DNA of 64,000 bases from contig NZ_JAPFRD010000011.1 of assembly GCF_026183695.1 (NCBI RefSeq), positions 434,001 through 498,000 on the forward strand. Reading direction: 5' to 3'. Source of the DNA: Alteromonas aquimaris. GTDB lineage: Bacteria; Pseudomonadota; Gammaproteobacteria; Enterobacterales; Alteromonadaceae. Within the stretch, counting starts at the first letter, position 1; every line of letters begins with the position of its first letter. Positions 57,912-64,000 of this stretch are shown here, one piece after another. The notes under the pieces are model-generated. The model searched no databases. It was not told the origin of the DNA and saw nothing but the letters and a program-made list of their open reading frames with translations. Made by a program: the position numbers and the translations under genes.

Positions 57912-58045
57912 TCCCAGAACATCTAGCGGCTTTCGTTATGGTGGGGTGAGCTAAATTACTGGTTAATGTGGGCAAATAACTGTCCTCATAGATGCGAATT
58001 GGTTACACTTCACTGAAAATTCAAACCTAGTTTGACAGGATAGTC

Positions 58046-58834
58046 ATGAGCGACCATCACACAACAGACCATTCTCTTCCCAATGACGGGGAGCATGCGA
58101 CCACCCATTTTGGGTTTAGACAAGTAGATAAATCATCCAAAGCGTCCATGGTTGCGGGGGTTTTTGATTCCGTTGCGGCCAAATATGATGTCATGAACGA
58201 TGTCATGTCGATGGGCGTCCATCGATTATGGAAACGTTATACGGTGGATTGCGCCGCGGTGCGAACAGGTCAGCATATATTGGACCTGGCCGGTGGCACT
58301 GGCGACCTGGCCGCAAAATTTTCCCGCCGGGTGGGGCCAACTGGCTCGGTCACCCTGGCTGACATTAATTTGTCGATGTTAAAAGTGGGACGCGATAAGT
58401 TGCGGGATCAGGGGCTTATTCAGAATATTGAATATGTACAGGCCGATGCCGAGGCGCTGCCCTTTGCCGAAAATACCTTCGACTTAGTCACTATGGCTTT
58501 CGGCTTACGTAACGTTACCGAAAAGCAAAATGCGCTAAATTCAATTTTTCGCGTGCTTAAACCAGGCGGACGTTTATTGGTATTAGAATTTTCTAAGCCC
58601 ACTGTGGAGCCAATAAGCAAAATTTACGATTGGTATTCATTTCATGTGTTGCCCAAAATGGGGAAGCTGGTGGCCAACGACAGTGAAAGTTACCAGTACC
58701 TTGCTGAAAGTATCCGCATGCATCCAGATCAGGAAACCCTTAAAAGCATGTTCGAGCAGGCGGGTTTTGAAAACTGCGACTACCAGAATCTGACCAGTGG
58801 TATTGTGGCACTTCACCGTGGGTACAAATTTTAA
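58046..58834 (+). CDS. ubiE: ubiquinone/menaquinone C-methyltransferase UbiE
   Basis: UbiE methylates the quinone ring in both ubiquinone and menaquinone synthesis. The 262-residue protein has SAM motif [16 protein letters not shown] near 76, the family segments [17 protein letters not shown] and LLVLEFSKP, and a C-terminal [14 protein letters not shown]. It is the first gene of ubiE-ubiJ-ubiB. Its stop abuts the ubiJ start. Confidence 0.97.
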   Translation: MSDHHTTDHSLPNDGEHATTHFGFRQVDKSSKASMVAGVFDSVAAKYDVMNDVMSMGVHRLWKRYTVDCAAVRTGQHILDLAGGTGDLAAKFSRRVGPTGSVTLADINLSMLKVGRDKLRDQGLIQNIEYVQADAEALPFAENTFDLVTMAFGLRNVTEKQNALNSIFRVLKPGGRLLVLEFSKPTVEPISKIYDWYSFHVLPKMGKLVANDSESYQYLAESIRMHPDQETLKSMFEQAGFENCDYQNLTSGIVALHRGYKF

Positions 58835-59470
58835 ATGCCAGCCCTGCCCATGTTAAGCGGTGTGCTAGAAACGCTCATCAATCAAGTACTGGCCTTTGAT
58901 CCTGATAGTCACCAGCGGCTTGCCAAGCTTAATCATGCTTGCTTGAGCATATTTATTGATGGTTTCCCCGAGGGGGTCACCATGCACTTTGCGGATAAAG
59001 TCGAAGTCAATATTGAACGTGAACCGTTTGCACAGTTAGCGCAAAATCTGCCCCCCCGGCATTGTTGTATTAAGACCCATCTGGGAGTGCTGCCGGAACT
59101 GAAAGAAACCAGTCAGCTGACTCGCCTCATCCAGCAGAACAAGCTTTATTTGGAGGGAGACATTAACGTCGCCCAACAGGTGAGTGCGTTGTTTCGCGAA
59201 TTGGACATAGACTGGGAAGAGCAGGTGGCGAAATACACCGGGGATGTGATTGCCCATCAGGCGTTCTCGGTACTGCATGGTCTGTTCGACGCGGCCTCTG
59301 AGTTTACCCATAAGGGACAGCGCGTGTTAGCCAATACGATAGTAGAAGAAAAAGAGCTCGCTGCGCACAAACTGGCGGTCATGCATTTTTGTGATGAGGT
59401 CAGCGCGTTACGAAACGATGTAGAACGCTTTGAAGTACGTTTGAAGCAATTAGAGTCCCCCTTATCTTAA
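58835..59470 (+). CDS. ubiJ: ubiquinone biosynthesis accessory factor UbiJ
   Basis: UbiJ is a lipid-binding SCP2-domain protein of the Ubi complex that carries hydrophobic intermediates. The 211-residue protein has an N-terminal SCP2-like domain and a helical C-terminus ending in a coiled-coil. Its ATG follows the ubiE stop directly. The order between ubiE and ubiB is diagnostic. Confidence 0.92.
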   Translation: MPALPMLSGVLETLINQVLAFDPDSHQRLAKLNHACLSIFIDGFPEGVTMHFADKVEVNIEREPFAQLAQNLPPRHCCIKTHLGVLPELKETSQLTRLIQQNKLYLEGDINVAQQVSALFRELDIDWEEQVAKYTGDVIAHQAFSVLHGLFDAASEFTHKGQRVLANTIVEEKELAAHKLAVMHFCDEVSALRNDVERFEVRLKQLESPLS

Positions 59471-59477
59471 AAAAATT

Positions 59478-61118
59478 ATGCGAATAGTCAGACTTTACCA
59501 AATAAATAAAGTGCTTCTGCAACATGGGTTGGATGAACTCATTCCCAGCCGATGGCAACCGTGGTACGCCCGTAGCTTCCGTAAATGCATCTTTTGGATA
59601 CGTAACAAGCACAAAGATGAGTCCGCCGGCATACGCATAACGTTAGCATTACAGTCATTAGGGCCGGTTTTTGTTAAGTTTGGGCAAATGCTTAGCACTC
59701 GCCGTGATCTCTTGCCGCCAGAGATAGCCAACGAACTGGCGATGTTGCAAGACAAAGTGAAACCCTTTTCCAGCGCCAAGGCACAACAAATCATCAGGAC
59801 CTCGCTAAAGCTTAATGCCTTGTCAGAGTTATTTGAAGAATTCGATGAAACGCCGCTGGCATCCGCTTCCATAGCGCAGGTTCATGCCGCCAAATTACGC
59901 CATGGCAGTAAGGATGTGGTGGTTAAAGTACTTCGTCCGGATATTCAAAATACTATTTTTGCCGACATGAAACTACTTTTCACTCTGGCGCAAATGCTCC
60001 AGAAGTGGCTTCCCGATGGTCGAAGGCTGCGCCCAATAGAAGTGGTGAGAGAATACGAAAAAACGGTGATAGATGAACTGGATCTGTTACGTGAGGCTTC
60101 CAATGGTATTCAGTTAAAACGCAATTTTGAAGATTCAGCCGCACTCTATGTGCCGCACATTTATAGCGATCTTTGTCGCACCAACGTGCTGGTGATGGAG
60201 CGCATCTACGGTATTCCCATTTCCAATATTGATGCCCTGCTGGCTCAACGAACCAACCTGAAAAGGTTAGCCGAGACGGGGGTGGAAGTCTTTTTTACCC
60301 AAGTCTTCAGAGACAGTTTTTTCCATGCTGACATGCATCCGGGCAATATTTTTGTGTCGACCGAACATCCGCAAGAACCCAAATATATCGCTATTGATTT
60401 TGGCATTGTGGGTACGTTGAACGAGGAAGATAAGCGCTATTTGGCCGAGAATTTCATTGCCTTTTTCAATCGGGATTACCGCAAAGTGGCCACTTTACAC
60501 GTGGACTCAGGCTGGGTGCCCAGCGACACTAATATTGATGCGTTTGAGTTGGCCATTCGTACCGTATGTGAACCGATATTTCAAAAGCCATTAGCTGAGA
60601 TATCTTTTGGCCATGTGTTGTTACAGCTGTTCAATGTGGCGCGTCGATTCAACATGGTGGTGCAGCCGCAGTTAGTTTTATTGCAGAAAACCTTACTTTA
60701 TATTGAAGGGCTGGGACGCCAACTGTATCCACAGCTGGATTTGTGGAAAACTGCAAAACCCTTTTTAGAAAAGTGGATGAAAGAACAGATTGGCTTTAGC
60801 GCCATGATGAGCAAGGTCAAAGCGAATTTACCCTTTTGGTCCGAAAAATTTCCCGAAATTCCAGATTTGCTTCACGATGGTTTAACGCAACTGAAGCGAC
60901 TTCCGTTGCAGCAACAAATATTGCAGGCGCAAATTATACAGGAACATCACAATACTAACTCGGTCATCGGACTAAGTGCGATGGCAGCAAGCTTTACCAT
61001 TCTCGCAGGAGTATTGCCCTTGTATGCAAATTCGTGGGTTTTTTCAGCCGCTGCTGGCGGGGTAGCGCTCGCTTGCTGGTTTAAAGTTTGGCATACCAGT
61101 CGAATTCAAGTCGTTTAA
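59478..61118 (+). CDS. ubiB: ubiquinone biosynthesis kinase-like protein UbiB
   Basis: UbiB is an atypical kinase/ATPase of the ABC1 family needed for ubiquinone synthesis. The 546-residue protein (E. coli 546) has [14 protein letters not shown] with the KxGQ motif, the Ala-rich [11 protein letters not shown] loop, and [12 protein letters not shown] with catalytic residues, and two C-terminal hydrophobic helices. In E. coli tatABC follows; here a cold-shock gene follows. Confidence 0.96.
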   Translation: MRIVRLYQINKVLLQHGLDELIPSRWQPWYARSFRKCIFWIRNKHKDESAGIRITLALQSLGPVFVKFGQMLSTRRDLLPPEIANELAMLQDKVKPFSSAKAQQIIRTSLKLNALSELFEEFDETPLASASIAQVHAAKLRHGSKDVVVKVLRPDIQNTIFADMKLLFTLAQMLQKWLPDGRRLRPIEVVREYEKTVIDELDLLREASNGIQLKRNFEDSAALYVPHIYSDLCRTNVLVMERIYGIPISNIDALLAQRTNLKRLAETGVEVFFTQVFRDSFFHADMHPGNIFVSTEHPQEPKYIAIDFGIVGTLNEEDKRYLAENFIAFFNRDYRKVATLHVDSGWVPSDTNIDAFELAIRTVCEPIFQKPLAEISFGHVLLQLFNVARRFNMVVQPQLVLLQKTLLYIEGLGRQLYPQLDLWKTAKPFLEKWMKEQIGFSAMMSKVKANLPFWSEKFPEIPDLLHDGLTQLKRLPLQQQILQAQIIQEHHNTNSVIGLSAMAASFTILAGVLPLYANSWVFSAAAGGVALACWFKVWHTSRIQVV

Positions 61119-61137
61119 CCATCTCGGTTATATAACT

Positions 61138-61182
61138 TGTTGCTTACGCAAGAAAAAGCAACATGAACTTTTTGTGATTTTT
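61138..61182 (+). terminator. probable ubiB terminator
   Basis: TGTTGCTT (61138-61145) pairs with AAGCAACA (61156-61163) around a 10-nt loop, and uridine-rich sequence (TTTTT then TTTTTT) follows after five bases. Confidence 0.55.
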
Positions 61183-61408
61183 TACATTTTTCACTATAAA
61201 AATGTGTCAATTTTCTCAGGCGGTGTTATAGTGAAGTGGTCTTTAAATAGACGTGATTATTGAAGCTCTGCCTTGATGTAAAACCACTCAAGTTACCTAG
61301 TGATTTGTTGTTAGTTGTTTACCGCAATAAAGTAAGACCCAAATAACCGTTTATTAAAGGCGTTAGGTGCGCGTTAGCGCAGTTTTTTGCAAGATATTTG
61401 AGGTCTTT
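61183..61408 (+). promoter_or_regulatory. upstream region / probable long leader of the cold-shock gene
   Basis: About 225 bp precede the cold-shock gene with no open frame. Cold-shock csp mRNAs usually have long structured leaders. I see no clear cold-box or promoter, so this is an expectation rather than an observed element. Confidence 0.4.
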
Positions 61409-61618
61409 ATGTCTAAAGTAACAGGCACAGTTAAGTGGTTTAACGCTGACAAAGGGTATGGTTTTCTAACGCAGGATAGCGGTGATAAGGATGTGTTTGT
61501 ACACTTCCGTGCTATCGTTTCTGAGGGTTACAAAACTTTGAACGAAGGTCAACGTGTAGAATTTGAAGTAGAGCAAGGTCAAAAAGGTTTGCAAGCTGCA
61601 AACGTGAACGCGCTTTAA
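61409..61618 (+). CDS. cold-shock protein (CspA family)
   Basis: The 69-residue OB-fold protein has [18 protein letters not shown] (RNP1) and DVFVHF (RNP2), the nucleic-acid binding motifs of CspA-type RNA chaperones. I start at ATG 61409; an in-frame GTG at 61367 would add 14 residues not found in the family. A terminator follows. Confidence 0.95.
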   Translation: MSKVTGTVKWFNADKGYGFLTQDSGDKDVFVHFRAIVSEGYKTLNEGQRVEFEVEQGQKGLQAANVNAL

Positions 61619-61627
61619 TTCTATTGG

Positions 61628-61656
61628 GCAGCGGTGTAGTTTACCGCTGCTTTCAT
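61628..61656 (+). terminator. terminator of the cold-shock gene
   Basis: GCAGCGGT (61628-61635) pairs with ACCGCTGC (61643-61650) around a 7-nt loop, followed by TTTCATT. Confidence 0.7.
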
Positions 61657-61821
61657 TCCCCCCCTGTTATTTCATTTTAATACGCAATATTCACTTGCTT
61701 ATGCGTTTTGCCTTCGTATGATGGTAAGTGTGACTTATTTTCTTTTGAATTTTTGCGGCATTTCTGAGTCTTATATTCATTTGTAATGACGTGGGTGCGC
61801 CCCTCATTGCGAAGGAGCAGC

Positions 61822-62505
61822 ATGGATGTTATTCGTTTCAGGAGACGTTTTTTCATGATTCATAAGTGGATGGCTTCGCTTCTCATTTGGGTAGTGCTTT
61901 GCATCGCCTCTGCGCATGCGCAAGAAAAACCCATAGCCGAACTATTTGCTCAGCCGGTTTTGGAATCGGCCTTGATGCCAGACAGCCAGACGCTAAGTCA
62001 AATTGCCAGAATGAATTCTGCCAGTAAAGAAATGGCGTTAGTTCAGTATCTACATAGTAAATTTGCCGAAACACTGATTGAAGGGGTGCTTGAGGACTTT
62101 GCCCAACGCCAGGCGATAAAGGTGGATCAACAACTGAAGCGTGCGTTCGTAGAACGGTTCGAGCAACAAATTCTTCAAGAGACCGTGAACGACGATACCG
62201 CCGCCAATACCGCTAAAGTGAACGAAATTGCCGACACCCAGGTTCGGCACTGGCAGATAAATAAAGCACTTTATGAAAAGTTTGGCGGGGTGGTGATATT
62301 CAAGCAGAATAACCCGCAGTTTCCCGTCGGGGCTTATGAAACGTTACTTAAACAATATCAACAAGCTGGTAAACTGAAAATTTTCGATGATCGCTATCGG
62401 GCGGTTTTTTGGGAAGCCCTTGAGCCTCCCTATTCGTTTGAAATCGATCCTGCAAACGTGAATTTTGACACGCCCTGGTGGCTTGAAACAAAAGTTGCTC
62501 CCTAG
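61822..62505 (+). CDS. secreted protein of unknown function
   Basis: The 227-residue product (from ATG 61822) has a signal peptide that ends at AHA before QEKPIAEL. The rest is helical with Gln- and Glu-rich helices. I do not recognise the family with certainty. AAGGAG is four bases before 61822, and another AGGAG lies ten bases before an internal ATG at 61855, which would give a more normal signal peptide. It converges on the cysteine synthase gene. Confidence 0.7.
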   Translation: MDVIRFRRRFFMIHKWMASLLIWVVLCIASAHAQEKPIAELFAQPVLESALMPDSQTLSQIARMNSASKEMALVQYLHSKFAETLIEGVLEDFAQRQAIKVDQQLKRAFVERFEQQILQETVNDDTAANTAKVNEIADTQVRHWQINKALYEKFGGVVIFKQNNPQFPVGAYETLLKQYQQAGKLKIFDDRYRAVFWEALEPPYSFEIDPANVNFDTPWWLETKVAP

Positions 62506-62535
62506 CCGTTACTGAAGGTTAAATGCCTTAATTTG

Positions 62536-63507
62536 CTAATCAAAGAGAGGGGTTGAAAAGTAACGTTCTGCGCCATCGGCGAGAATCACCACAATTGTTT
62601 TTGTTTTAAACGCCTCGTTTTTCACTAACTGCGCTGCCGCATGCAATGTAGCACCGGAGGAAATACCTACCGCCAGCCCTTCCAGGCGGGCTATTCTTTT
62701 CGCCGCCGCAATGGCGTCTTCATCACTCACCGTTATGATGTGATTTATAAGTTTTGTATCTAAGATATCAGGCACATGACCAGAACTTAATCCTTGTATG
62801 TTGTGCACTCCGCTTCTCCCGGCACTTAAGATGGGGCAGCTGGCTGGCTCTACCGCTACCACTTTCACTGACGGCTTATACTCTTTGAGCTTCCGGGCCA
62901 CGCCAGTTAATGTGCCGCCGGTACCCACACCGCATACCAGTACATCTACCTTGCCCGCGCTATCCAGCCAAATTTCTTCGGCGGTAGATTCGCTGTGCGC
63001 TTCAGGATTAGTACTATTACCAAATTGATCCAGGCTTACCGCATGCGGATTTGCCGCTACCATTTCATGCGCTTTATCGATAGCGCCTTTGGTGCCTTTT
63101 GCTTTGGGGGTGGTCACGACCTTTCCGCCAAAGTGCTTGATTAATTTCTGTCTTTCAATTGACATGTGCTCAGGAATGACAATGGTAATGGGGATATTAT
63201 ACAGAGCACACAGCCAGGCACACGCCACACCATTGTTACCCGATGAAGCTTCAATAATTTCGGTTTTGTCGCAGAAGTCCGGTGATGTCATTAAATGTTT
63301 AAGCATCGCCATCGCTGGGCGGTCTTTGATGGAACCGGCCGGGTTAAAATACTCTACTTTGGCAAGCAAGTCGGCCTTAGTCTCAAGTTGTTTTTGCAGT
63401 TTACCCAAGCGGACCAATGGCGTTTTACCAATTGTTTCGGTGATGTGGTTAAAAATTTTGCCTTGTTGCTCGGTACTACTCAATTTCGATTGCGTGAAAT
63501 CAAACAT
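62536..63507 (-). CDS. cysteine synthase family PLP enzyme (variant)
   Basis: The 323-residue fold II PLP enzyme resembles CysK, with PLP lysine K61 in NPAGSIKDRP, the phosphate loop GTGGTLTG and the C-terminal GISSGA. The substrate loop, normally TSGNTG, is SSGNNG (88-93). It has a 15-residue N-terminal extension. The nearby divergent Lrp-type gene suggests a role in cysteine use or degradation, as for other Lrp-linked enzymes. Exact substrate is uncertain. Confidence 0.87.
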   Translation of the reverse strand: MFDFTQSKLSSTEQQGKIFNHITETIGKTPLVRLGKLQKQLETKADLLAKVEYFNPAGSIKDRPAMAMLKHLMTSPDFCDKTEIIEASSGNNGVACAWLCALYNIPITIVIPEHMSIERQKLIKHFGGKVVTTPKAKGTKGAIDKAHEMVAANPHAVSLDQFGNSTNPEAHSESTAEEIWLDSAGKVDVLVCGVGTGGTLTGVARKLKEYKPSVKVVAVEPASCPILSAGRSGVHNIQGLSSGHVPDILDTKLINHIITVSDEDAIAAAKRIARLEGLAVGISSGATLHAAAQLVKNEAFKTKTIVVILADGAERYFSTPLFD

Positions 63508-63590
63508 CTTTTATCTCTGATAGCTTGCTTTGGAACAATCATGCCATCCGCGAGATAGCATTTGTTGCTAAATACCGATGATTATCTACA

Positions 63591-63612
63591 ATAGATTAAA
63601 ATTTTAATCTAT
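63591..63612. promoter_or_regulatory. perfect 22-bp palindrome (candidate Lrp/AsnC operator)
   Basis: The half-site ATAGATTAAAA is followed by its exact reverse complement. It lies 14 bp before the regulator ATG and about 85 bp from the cysteine synthase start. Position and symmetry suggest autoregulation and shared control of both genes. Confidence 0.7.
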
Positions 63613-63626
63613 ATGCGCGGCTGCAA

Positions 63627-64000
63627 ATGAAAAATATTACCCTTGATAGAATTGATAAAGAAATATTGTCGTTCATTCAAGACGATGCTGAACGATCTGT
63701 GGCAGACATTGCCGACGCGGTAGGACTTTCGCAAACGCCCTGTTGGAGACGGATCCAGCGATTGCAAGCCGCTGATTTTATTAAAAAACGCGTGGGACTA
63801 TTGAATGCACAGAAGTTAGGTCTGTCGATGACTGTCTTTGTGCAGGTAAAAGCGGCTCGCCACGATGGTCAATGGTTAGATAAGTTCGCCCAACATGCCT
63901 CGGGTTTCGAAGAGGTGGTGGAATTTTACCGCATGTCCGGTGAGTACGACTATTTACTTAAGGTGCTGGTGGCAGATATGGTGAGTTTTGATCACTTCTA
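63627..64000 (+). CDS. Lrp/AsnC family regulator, partial
   Basis: The frame starts at ATG 63627 and runs off the window after about 124 codons. The N-terminus has the AsnC-type HTH (LDRIDKEILSFIQDD, then LSQTPCWRRIQRL as recognition helix) and the start of the RAM effector domain (VFVQVKAARHD, EFYRMSGEYDYLLKV). SQTPCWRR is typical of the DecR/BkdR-like subgroup. It is divergent from the cysteine synthase, with the palindrome between. Confidence 0.88.
   Translation, partial: MKNITLDRIDKEILSFIQDDAERSVADIADAVGLSQTPCWRRIQRLQAADFIKKRVGLLNAQKLGLSMTVFVQVKAARHDGQWLDKFAQHASGFEEVVEFYRMSGEYDYLLKVLVADMVSFDHF

Overview
The window is a typical gammaproteobacterial chromosome segment. Gene content and order point to the Alteromonadales, most likely Alteromonadaceae. 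The signs are PanP in place of PanD, several EAL/HDOD signalling proteins, a propeller-amidohydrolase, and gene blocks that match the E. coli order with lineage-specific insertions. The genus cannot be fixed from sequence alone. No rRNA, tRNA, CRISPR array or complete prophage was seen.

Layout: (a) 1-540, a REP-like tandem repeat array. (b) 549-8052: a peroxidase-like gene, the yadG/yadH exporter with a coupled TrmB-like methyltransferase, a degenerate EAL protein, then panP, panC and panB for pantothenate. (c) 8172-13945: folK-pcnB-gluQ-dksA-sfsA and divergent pepB. pcnB appears to start at a non-AUG codon, as it does in E. coli. (d) 14011-23892: small HTH protein, yhgN, yjaG, rsmD, ftsY-ftsE-ftsX, then an inserted pair of EAL-HDOD paralogues before rpoH. 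(e) 23945-28366: fabY(yiiD)-dtd-pip, two small envelope genes and a YihY protein. (f) 28444-36902: metF/metJ with MetJ boxes, malic enzyme, rpmE, priA, ftsN and hslVU. A good sigma-32 promoter precedes hslV.

The accessory content starts at 36979. A minus-strand block (36979-42182) encodes a CvaA-like adaptor, a C39-peptidase ABC exporter, an orphan LuxR-type regulator, a small membrane protein, a 61-residue double-glycine precursor peptide and an ATP-grasp ligase. It reads as a complete ribosomal peptide (graspetide-type) production and export locus and is the strongest candidate for an undescribed system. HMG-CoA reductase, a 1109-residue propeller-amidohydrolase and an HD-GYP response regulator follow. 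A second island (about 49.5-53.62 kb) holds a REP-associated tyrosine transposase between 10-bp inverted repeats, a DUF3800 gene with an unrecognised partner, and an orphan Rhs C-terminal toxin with an HExxH motif overlapping a secreted immunity candidate.

The right end returns to core genes: gor, prlC, a 3-methyladenine glycosylase, ubiE-ubiJ-ubiB, a cold-shock gene, a secreted unknown, a variant cysteine synthase, and a divergent Lrp/AsnC regulator cut by the window edge with a perfect 22-bp palindrome between them.
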